The notes beneath the pieces are model-generated. The model was given only the letters and a program-made list of their open reading frames with translations. It did not search any database and had not been told where the DNA came from. The position numbers were made by a program, and so were the translations under genes. Shown here piece by piece: positions 55,939 to 64,000 of a stretch of DNA of 64,000 nucleotides (position 1 is its first letter; each line of letters opens with the position of its first letter). Location of the stretch: assembly GCF_006227205.1 (NCBI RefSeq), contig NZ_VCNG01000005.1, forward strand, positions 186,001 to 250,000, read 5' to 3'. This DNA comes from Pseudomonas sp. ICMP22404. Its GTDB lineage: Bacteria > Pseudomonadota > Gammaproteobacteria > Pseudomonadales > Pseudomonadaceae.

Positions 55939-56098
55939 CTGTGGCGAGGGGATTTATCCCCGCTGGGGCGCGCAGCGGCCCCAAAGCAAGCGACTCAATC
56001 TGCCTGACGCACCGGGTTGTTTGGCTTTAGGGACGCTGCGCAGCCCAGCGGGGCGGTGCGACGTTTCGCTGAATCCCCTCGCCACAAAAGCTTTCATG
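55939..56098. repeat. REP-type doublet of the TGGCGAGGGGATTTATCCCC family
   Basis: CTGTGGCGAGGGGATTTATC and the inverted GAATCCCCTCGCCACAAAAG flank about 110 nt. A partial common-type REP unit (GCGAGCAGGCTCTCCCACAG) lies just before at about 55895-55914. A lone half-unit of the same family occurs at about 1022-1040. Confidence 0.85.
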
Positions 56099-56151
56099 TC
56101 GCAACAAGGCTTCCATGCCTCAACAAGCGCTTGCCACATAAGAGACAGAGG

Positions 56152-56658
56152 CTACGGCCGAATCTCGATCATCGTGCCATCCGGCACCAGGTTCCAGACT
56201 TCGCGCATGTCGACGTTGCGCATGGCGATGCAGCCATCGGTCCAGTCCAGGGTGTGGAACAGCTGTTCAGGGGTTTCTTCGGAATCAGGCGTGCCGTGGA
56301 TCATGATCATGTTCCCAGGCTCCACGCCTTCGCGCCGGGCGCGGGCGGCGTCGCTGATGTTGGGGTAGGAGATGTGCATCGACAGGTAGAAGCGATCACT
56401 GACCTTGCGCCAGTCGATCCAATAGAAACCTTCAGGGGTGCGCTTGTCGCCCTGGATCAGCTTGGGGCCTTTCTTGGCGCCCTTGCCGAGGGAAATACGG
56501 TAGGTCTTGAGTGGTTTGCCGTCGTTGATCAATTGCAATTGATGGGCGGACTTGAGCACCAGCACTTTTTCGATGACCTTGCCGTCGTAGGTTCCCACCG
56601 CAGAAGCCTGGGACACAGCAGCGAACGACAAGCAGAACAGCACAAGCAACCAGCGCAT
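56152..56658 (-). CDS. L,D-transpeptidase family protein (YkuD)
   Basis: This 168-residue exported protein has a signal peptide (1-20, AVSQASA-VG). A YkuD catalytic domain follows, with His121 in MIHGTP and the nucleophile Cys143 in DWTDGCIAMRN. Such enzymes cross-link peptidoglycan peptides or attach lipoproteins; small single-domain versions like this are often involved in envelope maintenance. It lies 38 nt downstream of the Nudix gene on the same strand and may share its transcript. Confidence 0.93.
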   Translation of the reverse strand: MRWLLVLFCLSFAAVSQASAVGTYDGKVIEKVLVLKSAHQLQLINDGKPLKTYRISLGKGAKKGPKLIQGDKRTPEGFYWIDWRKVSDRFYLSMHISYPNISDAARARREGVEPGNMIMIHGTPDSEETPEQLFHTLDWTDGCIAMRNVDMREVWNLVPDGTMIEIRP

Positions 56659-56696
56659 TGAAACGGTATCCCTAAAGGTCGTGACGATATGGTTTT

Positions 56697-57248
56697 TCAG
56701 GTCTTGGCAGGCTGAGCCAGGGGTGGGATCGATTCGGATCGCACCGGGTAATGCTCGGTCCGCCGATCAGCATAGAAGTATTCCAGGGTCCGGCCCACTG
56801 TGCGAAAAGCCAGTTCGTCCCAGGGAATGTCCGCTTCTTCGAACAGTTTCACTTCCAGGCTCTCGGGTCCGGCGGCGAAATCCTCATCCACCAGCTCGGC
56901 GCGAAAGAATACATGCACCTGGCTGATGTGCGGTACGTCGATCAACGTATAGATGCTTAAATTTCGCACCCGGGCGCAGGCTTCCTCGGCGGTTTCGCGT
57001 TCGGCGGCCTGTTCGACGGTTTCGCCGTTTTCCATGAAGCCCGCCGGCAGCGTCCAGTAACCGCGTCGCGGCTCGATGGCGCGGCGGCACAGCAGGACTT
57101 TGCTGCCCCAGGTCGGTACGCAACCGGCCACGATGTTGGGGTTCTGGTAGTGGATGGTGTGGCAGGTGTCGCAGACAAAGCGCAGGCGCGAGTCGCCTTC
57201 GGGTATGCGCTGGGTCACCGGGTTACCGCACTGGCTGCAGAATTTCAT
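56697..57248 (-). CDS. Nudix hydrolase with N-terminal zinc ribbon
   Basis: This 183-residue protein begins with a zinc ribbon (CSQCGNPV, CDTCHTIHYQNP). A Nudix box GFMENGETVEQAAERETAEEACARV follows, in which the usual final Gly is Cys, as I recall for this subfamily. It probably hydrolyses nucleotide diphosphate derivatives such as NADH or ADP-ribose. The ATG at 57248 follows AGGAAC; the open frame extends far upstream without similarity. It is divergent from another Nudix gene. Confidence 0.92.
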   Translation of the reverse strand: MKFCSQCGNPVTQRIPEGDSRLRFVCDTCHTIHYQNPNIVAGCVPTWGSKVLLCRRAIEPRRGYWTLPAGFMENGETVEQAAERETAEEACARVRNLSIYTLIDVPHISQVHVFFRAELVDEDFAAGPESLEVKLFEEADIPWDELAFRTVGRTLEYFYADRRTEHYPVRSESIPPLAQPAKT

Positions 57249-57393
57249 GCTTGGGTTCCTGAATGCTGCGCCTATCTTGGCGTGCGGGACGGGTGTCGGC
57301 AAGTTGTCGTTTCGCGACACGACGCGGTCCGGGGGTTGGGCGGCTTGAACGATTGGTGCATGATGCAAGGCAGCGAATGAATCGAGAAGTCTC

Positions 57394-57993
57394 ATGCTGG
57401 ACGAGCTACTGCATCGAGTAAGCAACCATACCCCGCGTGATTTGCAGGCCGACCGACGTTTCCCTGAAGCCGCGGTGCTGGTGCCGATCACCCGCAGTGA
57501 CGAGCCGGAGCTGGTACTGACCTTGCGCGCCAGCGGGCTCTCGACCCATGGCGGCGAAGTGGCCTTCCCCGGCGGACGGCGCGATCCGGAGGACCCGGAC
57601 CTGGTGTTCACCGCCCTGCGCGAAGCCGAAGAGGAAATCGGCCTGCCCCCCGGCCTAGTGGAAGTGATCGGCCCCCTCAGCCCGTTGATTTCGTTGCATG
57701 GCATCAAGGTCACGCCCTATGTCGGAGTGATTCCGGATTTCGTCGAGTATCAGGCCAACGATGCCGAGATCGCCGCGGTCTTCAATGTACCGCTGGACTT
57801 TTTCCGCAAGGATCCCCGCGAACACACCCATCGCATCGATTACCAGGGCTGCAGTTGGTACGTGCCCAGCTACCGTTTTGGCGAGTACAAGATCTGGGGC
57901 CTGACGGCGATCATGATCGTCGAGCTGGTGAACCTGCTGTTCGACGCCGGCATTGACCTGCACAAACCACCCAGAAGCTTCATCAATACCTGA
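57394..57993 (+). CDS. CoA pyrophosphatase-type Nudix hydrolase (NudL)
   Basis: This 199-residue protein has a Nudix box in [34 protein letters not shown], preceded by the UPF0035 motif [14 protein letters not shown] typical of CoA pyrophosphatases (NudL/YeaB). It also has [11 protein letters not shown]. It would cut CoA or acyl-CoA to 4'-phosphopantetheine and ADP. It starts a short plus-strand series with the carbonic anhydrase-like gene and DUF1289. Confidence 0.93.
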   Translation: MLDELLHRVSNHTPRDLQADRRFPEAAVLVPITRSDEPELVLTLRASGLSTHGGEVAFPGGRRDPEDPDLVFTALREAEEEIGLPPGLVEVIGPLSPLISLHGIKVTPYVGVIPDFVEYQANDAEIAAVFNVPLDFFRKDPREHTHRIDYQGCSWYVPSYRFGEYKIWGLTAIMIVELVNLLFDAGIDLHKPPRSFINT

Positions 57994-58007
57994 GCCCGAG
58001 GATCCTC

Positions 58008-58532
58008 ATGAAATACCGCCTGGGCGATGCCCGTGTCGAAACCCACCCACAGAGCTGGGTCGCCCCCAACGCCACGCTGGTGGGCAAGGTCCGCCTCGAA
58101 GAAGGCGCCAGTGTCTGGTTCAACGCCGTGCTGCGCGGCGATAACGAGTTGATCCTGATCGGCAAGGACAGCAACGTGCAGGACGGCACGGTGATGCACA
58201 CCGACATGGGTTTTCCACTGACCATCGGCACCGGTGTGACCATTGGCCATAACGCCATGCTCCACGGTTGCACGGTGGGGGATTACAGCCTCATCGGCAT
58301 CAATGCGGTGATTCTCAACGGCGCGAAGATCGGCAAGAACTGCATCATCGGCGCCAATGCGTTGATCGGCGAAAACAAGGAAATCCCCGACGGTTCGCTG
58401 GTGATGGGCTCACCTGGCAAGGTCGTCCGGGAACTGACCGAGGCCCAGAAGAAGATGCTCGAGGCCAGCGCGGCGCATTACGTCCACAACGCGCAGCGCT
58501 ATGCCCGCGACCTGGCTGAGCAAGACTCATGA
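58008..58532 (+). CDS. Gamma-carbonic anhydrase family protein (hexapeptide repeats)
   Basis: This 174-residue left-handed beta-helix protein has hexapeptide repeats ([25 protein letters not shown] and following). The zinc-ligand His residues lie in [14 protein letters not shown]. It ends with the family C-terminal helix [14 protein letters not shown]. It resembles PaaY/YrdA-type proteins; carbonic anhydrase activity is not certain. It overlaps the next gene by 4 nt (ATGA), so both are translated together. Confidence 0.93.
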   Translation: MKYRLGDARVETHPQSWVAPNATLVGKVRLEEGASVWFNAVLRGDNELILIGKDSNVQDGTVMHTDMGFPLTIGTGVTIGHNAMLHGCTVGDYSLIGINAVILNGAKIGKNCIIGANALIGENKEIPDGSLVMGSPGKVVRELTEAQKKMLEASAAHYVHNAQRYARDLAEQDS

Positions 58533-58738
58533 ACACCCCCGAACGCCCGGTGCCTTCGCCCTGCGTGAGCATCTGCTCGCTGGACGATGACGATGTCTGC
58601 ACCGGCTGCCAGCGCACCGTGTCCGAGATCACCCGTTGGCGCAGCATGGACAACGATGAGCGGCGTAGCGTATTGGCGTTGTGTCATGAGCGGGCGAAGG
58701 CCAGTGGGCTGGTGTGGATGTTGCCGGGGAGGTCTTGA
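58529..58738 (+). CDS. DUF1289 family protein
   Basis: This 69-residue protein has four conserved cysteines in [24 protein letters not shown], expected to bind a metal or Fe-S cluster, then a basic C-terminus with [12 protein letters not shown]. Function is unknown. It is the last gene of a coupled plus-strand unit, overlapping the gamma-carbonic anhydrase gene. Confidence 0.9.
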   Translation: MNTPERPVPSPCVSICSLDDDDVCTGCQRTVSEITRWRSMDNDERRSVLALCHERAKASGLVWMLPGRS

Positions 58739-58762
58739 GTACAAGTCCTCTGTGGCAGTCTT

Positions 58763-59395
58763 CTAATACCGTTGCCCCATCCACCGATCCAATCCCACCA
58801 CCCCCAGCGCGATCCCGACAAACCCCAGCAATATCTCCCCGGCATTGATGAACACCTGTGGATAACCCAGCGTTGCCACGTCGATGAAAGGGTAGGGGTA
58901 CGCCCCGAGGAAACTCCCCCGCAACAGGACATGGGCGAAGTACACCACGGGGTAAATCACCCACAGTCCGATATGCCGCAGGCGCAGGGTGCCTTTGGGC
59001 ACGTACCGCCACCAATAGGCGATGAACAGCAGTGGCATCACGTCGTGCAACAGTTCGTCGGCCAAGAACTGCCAGCCTTCGGGTTGCCACAGATGGCGCA
59101 GCAGCAGGTTATAAGCCAGGCCGACCAGGGCGATGCTCGCGGCGATACCACTGCTGACGGCGGGGCGCAGGAACCAGCGTCGGGCGGCCGATTCGCGGCG
59201 GGTCACTTCACACGTCAGCACCACGGCCACCAATATATTGGTCAATACCGTGAAGAAGCTGAAGACATTCACCAGGCCGCCCAGCAGGCTCGCGCCCAGT
59301 TCCCAGCGCCCCAGCAGGATCAGATACAGCTGGATGCTCAATCCCGCCCAGCCCAGCAGCGCCGCCACGGATACGAAGCGCTGTCGAAGGTTCAT
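58763..59395 (-). CDS. Pr6Pr family integral membrane protein
   Basis: This 210-residue protein has six hydrophobic membrane segments (for example LLGWAGLSIQLYLILLG and FSFFTVLTNILVAVVLTCEV). It contains the family segment LLHDVMPLLFIAYWWRYVPKG. Pr6Pr proteins resemble FAR-17a/AIG1 membrane hydrolases but are uncharacterised in bacteria. It begins 3 nt after the VF530 gene and forms a two-gene unit. Confidence 0.88.
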   Translation of the reverse strand: MNLRQRFVSVAALLGWAGLSIQLYLILLGRWELGASLLGGLVNVFSFFTVLTNILVAVVLTCEVTRRESAARRWFLRPAVSSGIAASIALVGLAYNLLLRHLWQPEGWQFLADELLHDVMPLLFIAYWWRYVPKGTLRLRHIGLWVIYPVVYFAHVLLRGSFLGAYPYPFIDVATLGYPQVFINAGEILLGFVGIALGVVGLDRWMGQRY

Positions 59396-59398
59396 GAG

Positions 59399-59629
59399 TC
59401 AGACCGGCCGCTTGGTACGCATCAGCTTGATATACAGCCGCTCGACTTTCTCCCGCGCCCACGGCGTCTTGCGCAGGAAGGTCAGGCTCGACTTGATGCT
59501 CGGGTCGCTCTTGAAGCAACGGATATCGATGCGTTCGGCCAGGCCCGACCATTCGTAGTGCTGCACCAGGGCGTTGAGGATTTGCTCCAGCGTCACGCCG
59601 TGCAGGGGGTTGTTGTGCTGTTCGGTCAT
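59399..59629 (-). CDS. VF530 family DNA-binding protein (DUF2132)
   Basis: The 76-residue protein contains [57 protein letters not shown], the full signature of the small VF530 double-helix fold. It is thought to bind DNA; its role is unknown. It is the first gene in a pair with the Pr6Pr membrane protein. Confidence 0.93.
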   Translation of the reverse strand: MTEQHNNPLHGVTLEQILNALVQHYEWSGLAERIDIRCFKSDPSIKSSLTFLRKTPWAREKVERLYIKLMRTKRPV

Positions 59630-60048
59630 GGAGGTATTTGCGTGAAGAGGAATAAGCCGCGCACCTTATCCGAGGCGCCCATGTGTTGGAAGTCTAGTGG
59701 CAACACTGTTACCGGATTCGAAAAGATTCATGTCGGCAAAAGCGCTTTCTCTATTGGTAGCGGGCCATTATTCTTGCGCCCCCTGCTGAAACGGTTCTTC
59801 TGACGTATCAGGATTTAAAAAGATAGCGCTGTCTTGCCCTGCAACCTCATGTGGGAGCGAGCCTGCTCGCGATTGCGGCGTCACACGCAACAGGCGTGTT
59901 GGCTGATCCACCGCAATCGCGAGCAGGCTCGCTCCCACAAGAGGCTGCTGATAGCGGGTCAGCTTTTTACTGAACCATGCCTGCGCAAGATCGTCATCTA
60001 CAGTGATTACTTGCGCGGGACTCCTTAAATATCACGGAGAATCACACT
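59630..60048. other. 419-nt region upstream of gcd
   Basis: It holds a REPIN (59850-59939) and otherwise no gene I can support. The gcd promoter should lie in 59940-60048; I could not place clear -35/-10 boxes. Confidence 0.5.
59850..59939. repeat. REP doublet (REPIN)
   Basis: TGTGGGAGCGAGCCTGCTCG and its inverted copy lie upstream of gcd. Confidence 0.9.
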
Positions 60049-62463
60049 ATGAGCACTGAAGGTGCTTTGAACCGAGGCCGTCTGCTACCGAGTCTGCTCG
60101 GCATTCTGCTTCTATTGATGGGCTTGGCGCTGTTGGCCGGCGGGGTCAAGCTGAGCACGCTTGGCGGTTCGTGGTATTACCTGCTGGCCGGTATCGGCTT
60201 GGCGCTGACGGGTGTGCTGTTGATCATGGCCCGTCACGCGGCCCTGGGCCTGTACGCGCTGGTGCTGTTCGCCAGTACGGTATGGGCCTTGTGGGAAGTG
60301 GGCCTGGACTGGTGGCAACTGGTGCCGCGCCTGGCGATGCTGTTCGCCCTGGGCATCGTCCTGTTGTTGCCATGGTTCCGTCGTCCACTGCTGACGGCCG
60401 ATGCATCACCCATGGGCACTCGTGCGCTGGGCGCCGCCGTGGTCATCGCCGGCGTCGCGGCGCTTGCCAGCCAGTTCACCAACCCGGGTGAAATCAAGGG
60501 GCAACTGGACCGCGACAACGTCGCGGGCATGGCCAACACCGCGCCGGCAATGCCGGACGGCGACTGGAATTCCTATGGACGTAGCGCCCATGGCGACCGT
60601 TATTCGCCGCTGGCGCAGATCACGCCGCAGAACGTCAGTAAGCTGGTACCGGCCTGGACCTATCGCACCGGCGACCTGCCGGGACCGAACGACCCGGGCG
60701 AGACCACCGCTGAAAACACCCCGTTGAAAGTCAACGGCATGCTCTACGTGTGCACTCCCCACAGCCAGGTAATTGCCCTGGAGCCTGAAACCGGCAAGGA
60801 AATCTGGCGTTTCGATCCGAAGCTTTCCACCCAGAAGGCGGAAAACTTCAAGGGTTGGGCCCACATGACCTGCCGTGGCGTGAGCTATCACGATGACGCC
60901 GCGTACGCCTCTGCCGAGCAGAGCCCCACCGGTGCTGCCAGCACCACGCCGGCCAGCGCCGTGTGCCCGCGTCGCATTTTCCTGCCGACCGCCGACACCC
61001 GCCTGATCGCCCTCAATGCCGACACCGGCAAGATGTGCGAAGACTTCGGTGACAAGGGCCAGGTCGACCTGAGCGCCAACATCGGTGGTTTCACCGCGGG
61101 CGGTTACTACTCCACCTCGCCTCCGGCCGTCACCCAGAACCTGGTGGTGATCGGCGGTCATGTCACCGACAACGTTTCCACCGACGAACCCAGCGGCGTC
61201 ATCCGCGCCTACGACGTGCACACCGGCAAGCTGGTGTGGAACTGGGACAGCGGCAAGCCGGACGACACCATGCCGATTGCCGAGGGCCAGACCTACACCC
61301 GCAACTCGCCGAACATGTGGTCCATGTTCAGCGTCGATGAAAAACTCGGCATGCTCTACCTGCCGATGGGCAACCAGACTCCCGACCAGTTCGGTGGCTT
61401 GCGCACCCCTGAATCGGAAAAATACTCCGCCGGCCTGACCGCGCTGGACATCGCCACCGGCAAGGTGCGCTGGTACTTCCAGTTCACCCACCACGACCTG
61501 TGGGACATGGACGTCGGCGGTCAACCGACCCTGATGGACATGAAGACTGCCGACGGCGTGAAGCCGGCCGTACTGGCTTCGACCAAGCAGGGCAGCATCT
61601 ACGTGCTGGACCGCAGCAACGGTCAACCGATCATCCCGATCAAGGAGATCCCGGTGCCGCAAGGCGCGGTAGAAGGCGACCACACCTCGCCGACCCAACC
61701 GATGTCCGACCTGAACTTCGTGCCGCCGGTCCTCAAGGAGCGCGACATGTGGGGCGTGACCCCGTTCGACCAAATGCTCTGCCGGATCGACTTCAAGTCG
61801 CTGCGCTACGACGGCATGTATACGCCGCCGTCGCTGCAGGGTTCCATCGTTTACCCGGGTAACTTCGGGGTGTTCGACTGGGGCGGCATTTCGGTAGACC
61901 CGGTGCGCCAGATCGCTTTCGTCAACCCGAGCTACATGGCGTTCAAGTCGAAGTTGGTACCGGCGGCCGAAGTGGCCGGTGGTCCGGGACGCAAGAGCGA
62001 AACCGAAGGCGTGCAGCCGAACAAGGGCGCACCCTATGGCGTGATCCTCGAAGCGCTGCTCTCGCCTATGGGCCTGCCCTGCCAGGCTCCGGCCTGGGGT
62101 TATGTGGCCGCGGTCGACCTGACCAACAACAAAACCCTGTGGAAACACAAGAACGGCACCGTGCGTGACAGCTCGCCAGTGCCGATTCCGCTGAGCATGG
62201 GCGTACCGAGCCTGGGCGGCACGTTCACCACCGCCGGTGGCGTGGCGTTCTTGAGCGGCACCCTCGACCAGTACCTGCGTGCCTATGACGTGAAAAACGG
62301 CAAGCAACTGTGGGAAGGCCGCCTGCCCGCTGGCGCCCAGACCACGCCGATGACCTACACTGGCAAGGACGGCAAGCAATACGTGCTGGTCGTTGCTGGC
62401 GGTCATGGTTCCCTGGGTACCAAGCAGGGTGACTATGTCATCGCGTACAAGCTGCCGGAATAA
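60049..62463 (+). CDS. gcd: Membrane-bound PQQ-dependent glucose dehydrogenase
   Basis: This 804-residue quinoprotein has five N-terminal membrane helices (about 12-145). A periplasmic eight-bladed propeller follows, starting at NSYGRSAHGDRYSPLAQI. Typical PQQ-site segments are WAHMTCRGVSYHDD, HHDLWDMDVGGQP and the tryptophan-docking repeats near GVFDWGGISVDP. It oxidises glucose to gluconate in the periplasm and passes electrons to ubiquinone; gluconic acid production underlies phosphate solubilisation in many pseudomonads. CGGAG precedes the ATG. A strong terminator follows. Confidence 0.97.
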   Translation: MSTEGALNRGRLLPSLLGILLLLMGLALLAGGVKLSTLGGSWYYLLAGIGLALTGVLLIMARHAALGLYALVLFASTVWALWEVGLDWWQLVPRLAMLFALGIVLLLPWFRRPLLTADASPMGTRALGAAVVIAGVAALASQFTNPGEIKGQLDRDNVAGMANTAPAMPDGDWNSYGRSAHGDRYSPLAQITPQNVSKLVPAWTYRTGDLPGPNDPGETTAENTPLKVNGMLYVCTPHSQVIALEPETGKEIWRFDPKLSTQKAENFKGWAHMTCRGVSYHDDAAYASAEQSPTGAASTTPASAVCPRRIFLPTADTRLIALNADTGKMCEDFGDKGQVDLSANIGGFTAGGYYSTSPPAVTQNLVVIGGHVTDNVSTDEPSGVIRAYDVHTGKLVWNWDSGKPDDTMPIAEGQTYTRNSPNMWSMFSVDEKLGMLYLPMGNQTPDQFGGLRTPESEKYSAGLTALDIATGKVRWYFQFTHHDLWDMDVGGQPTLMDMKTADGVKPAVLASTKQGSIYVLDRSNGQPIIPIKEIPVPQGAVEGDHTSPTQPMSDLNFVPPVLKERDMWGVTPFDQMLCRIDFKSLRYDGMYTPPSLQGSIVYPGNFGVFDWGGISVDPVRQIAFVNPSYMAFKSKLVPAAEVAGGPGRKSETEGVQPNKGAPYGVILEALLSPMGLPCQAPAWGYVAAVDLTNNKTLWKHKNGTVRDSSPVPIPLSMGVPSLGGTFTTAGGVAFLSGTLDQYLRAYDVKNGKQLWEGRLPAGAQTTPMTYTGKDGKQYVLVVAGGHGSLGTKQGDYVIAYKLPE

Positions 62464-62481
62464 GCCCAATCGGCGCTCATG

Positions 62482-62515
62482 AAAAAGGCGACACCCTTGC
62501 GGGTGTCGCCTTTTT
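62482..62515 (+). terminator. Rho-independent terminator of gcd
   Basis: AAAAAGGCGACACCC and its complement form a 15-bp stem with a TTGC loop and a T-tract, 18 nt after the stop. Confidence 0.93.
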
Positions 62516-62520
62516 CATTT

Positions 62521-62629
62521 GATCGTTCCCACGCTCTGCGTGGGAACGCAGCCCGGGACGCTCCGCGTCCCAAAGAGCCGAACGCGGAGCGTCCGCAGAG
62601 GCGTTCCCACGCGGAGCGTGGGAACGATC
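62521..62629. repeat. 109-bp inverted repeat element (GATCGTTCCCACGCTC family)
   Basis: The ends GATCGTTCCCACGCTC and GAGCGTGGGAACGATC are exact inverted repeats. Inner palindromes such as GGGACGCTCCGCGTCCC complete the element. It is a third repeat family in the window, between the gcd terminator and purT. Confidence 0.9.
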
Positions 62630-62653
62630 AATGCAGCAGGGTAGTCGCCAAAC

Positions 62654-63835
62654 TTAAAGCTCGATCTTCACCGCCTGGGAAGCCCGGGTCGCCTTGGCGC
62701 GGGCGGCTTCGATGGACTCGTCGCGGGCCAGGGCCACGCCCAGGCGGCGTTGGCCGTTGACTTCCGGTTTGCCAAACAGGCGCAGCGCGGTGTCCGGTTC
62801 GCTCAGGGCCACGCCCAGGTTGGCGAAAGCGGTCTGGGTCGACTGGCCTTCCACCAGGATTACCGCCGAGGCCGACGGGCCGAACTGACGGATCAACGGG
62901 ATCGGCAGGCCGAGGATGGCGCGAGCGTGCAGGGCGAACTGCGACAGGTCCTGGGAAATCAGCGTCACCAGTCCAGTGTCGTGAGGGCGCGGAGAGACTT
63001 CGCTGAACCACACCTGATCGCCCTTGATGAACAGCTCGACGCCGAACATCCCACGCCCTCCCAGAGCCTCGGTCACCGCCTTGGCGACGCGCTCGGATTC
63101 GGCCAATGCCACCGGGCTCATGGCCTGGGGCTGCCAGGATTCCTGATAATCGCCTTTCTCCTGGCGGTGACCGACCGGCGCGCAGAAGGTGGTGCCGCCG
63201 ACATGACGCACGGTCAGCAAGGTGATTTCGTAGTCGAAGTCGATAAAGCCTTCAATGATCACCCGACCCTTGCCGGCGCGGCCGCCTTCCTGGGCGTAGT
63301 CCCAGGCTTTCTGCACGTCGTCGTTGCCACGCAGCAGGCTCTGGCCCTTGCCCGACGAGCTCATCACTGGCTTGACCACGCACGGGAAACCGAGGGTTTC
63401 AACGGCCTTGCGGTAGTCTTCCACGGTATCGGCGAAGAAGTACGGCGAGGTCGGCAGGCCCAGCTCTTCGGCGGCCAGGCGACGGATGCCTTCGCGGTTC
63501 ATGGTCAACTGCGCGGCGCGGGCGGTAGGGATCACGGTGAAGCCTTCGGCTTCCAGTTCCACCAGGGTAGCGGTGGCAATGGCTTCGATTTCCGGCACGA
63601 TGAAGTGCGGCTTCTCGGCCTCGATCACGGCACGCAGGGCGGCGCCGTCGAGCATGTTGATCACATGGCTGCGATGGGCCACTTGCATGGCGGGTGCGTT
63701 GGCGTAGCGATCCACGGCGATCACTTCCACGCCCAGGCGCTGCAATTCGATTACCACTTCCTTGCCCAGCTCACCGCTGCCACACAACAAAACGCGGGTC
63801 GCGGTGGGCGACAAGGGAGTTCCGATACGGGTCAT
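62654..63835 (-). CDS. purT: Formate-dependent phosphoribosylglycinamide formyltransferase PurT
   Basis: This 393-residue ATP-grasp enzyme starts [26 protein letters not shown]. It has [15 protein letters not shown] for ATP binding and [25 protein letters not shown] as its C-terminal signature. It makes formyl-GAR from formate and ATP in purine synthesis, an alternative to PurN. The PurL gene in this window acts at the next step. It is probably transcribed singly, about 100 nt downstream of a membrane protein gene. Confidence 0.97.
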   Translation of the reverse strand: MTRIGTPLSPTATRVLLCGSGELGKEVVIELQRLGVEVIAVDRYANAPAMQVAHRSHVINMLDGAALRAVIEAEKPHFIVPEIEAIATATLVELEAEGFTVIPTARAAQLTMNREGIRRLAAEELGLPTSPYFFADTVEDYRKAVETLGFPCVVKPVMSSSGKGQSLLRGNDDVQKAWDYAQEGGRAGKGRVIIEGFIDFDYEITLLTVRHVGGTTFCAPVGHRQEKGDYQESWQPQAMSPVALAESERVAKAVTEALGGRGMFGVELFIKGDQVWFSEVSPRPHDTGLVTLISQDLSQFALHARAILGLPIPLIRQFGPSASAVILVEGQSTQTAFANLGVALSEPDTALRLFGKPEVNGQRRLGVALARDESIEAARAKATRASQAVKIEL

Positions 63836-63937
63836 CTGAAGGTCCTCAAACAGGAGCGGATCATCGAGGGTTGCACGCCGGGCGAGCTTCCCATAGGGAG
63901 AAAACGCGGCATTTTACATGAACCACGGGGTTTGGCT

Positions 63938-64000
63938 TCAGCCGGCGACGGCCTGTTTGCGCAAACGCCAGGCCATGATCAGCCAGACGGCAGTGACCCC
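63938..64000 (-). CDS. 3' end of a membrane protein gene (partial)
   Basis: The last 20 codons and stop read GVTAVWLIMAWRLRKQAVAG on the minus strand and run off the window edge. A hydrophobic helix followed by a basic tail suits the last membrane segment of a transporter. In other Pseudomonas an MFS transporter gene neighbours purT, as I recall, so that is the likely identity. Confidence 0.6.
   Translation of the reverse strand, partial: GVTAVWLIMAWRLRKQAVAG

Overview
The window is a chromosomal stretch of a fluorescent Pseudomonas (P. fluorescens group). Gene content, protein sequences and high GC fit this. So do many copies of a short REP/REPIN palindrome (core GCGAGCAGGCTCGCTCCCAC and variants) in the intergenic gaps. 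No tRNA, rRNA, CRISPR array, prophage or insertion sequence was seen. Most genes are core housekeeping genes; the accessory items are small and scattered.

Layout. 1-5.4 kb: yaaA, a polysaccharide-deacetylase-like protein with altered catalytic residues, a PIN-PhoH protein and moaCDE. 5.6-9.6 kb: a D-arginine/basic amino acid locus with a periplasmic binding protein, the repressor dauR, the FAD enzyme dauA and the OCD-family enzyme dauB. The binding-protein and dauB promoters carry almost the same palindrome over the -10 region. 9.6-16.5 kb: rhlB, esterase estB and the general amino acid ABC transporter aapJQMP, which has a sigma-54 type promoter far upstream. 16.5-20.4 kb: an mqsRA toxin-antitoxin pair with its operator, a FadR-type GntR regulator with a CynX-type MFS transporter, an NTF2-like protein and a GIY-YIG protein. 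20.4-24.8 kb: a GST, a glutaredoxin, yejK, an HU gene and rlmF. 25-33 kb: valS, a small hypothetical gene, holC, pepA and lptFG. 33-39.3 kb: lepA, lepB, rnc, era, recO, pdxJ. 39.4-45.4 kb: mltF, purL and a NIF3/YqfO-like gene. 45.6-46.7 kb: a predicted secreted protein that I read as two tandem cholera-toxin-like ADP-ribosyltransferase domains, the second degenerate. 46.9-54.1 kb: the N-acetylglucosamine PTS operon nagR-nagA-nagB-II-nagF-nagE (minus strand). 54.1-55.5 kb: a gene-free repeat island with 260-bp inverted arms, hexamer arrays and a REPIN. 55.5-64 kb: a DUF6124 gene, an L,D-transpeptidase, two Nudix hydrolases, a gamma-carbonic anhydrase, small genes, gcd (glucose dehydrogenase), purT and the 3' end of a membrane protein.

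How it works together. The dau and aap loci handle uptake and oxidation of amino acids, and the nag operon imports and deaminates N-acetylglucosamine. Periplasmic glucose oxidation (gcd) completes a typical rhizosphere nutrition set. The strongest candidate for something undescribed is the two-domain ADP-ribosyltransferase-like secreted protein at 45618-46703. Next are the paired dau operators, the mqsRA variant, the catalytically altered deacetylase and the repeat island. Family assignments come from recognised motifs and remembered family members; no search was run.
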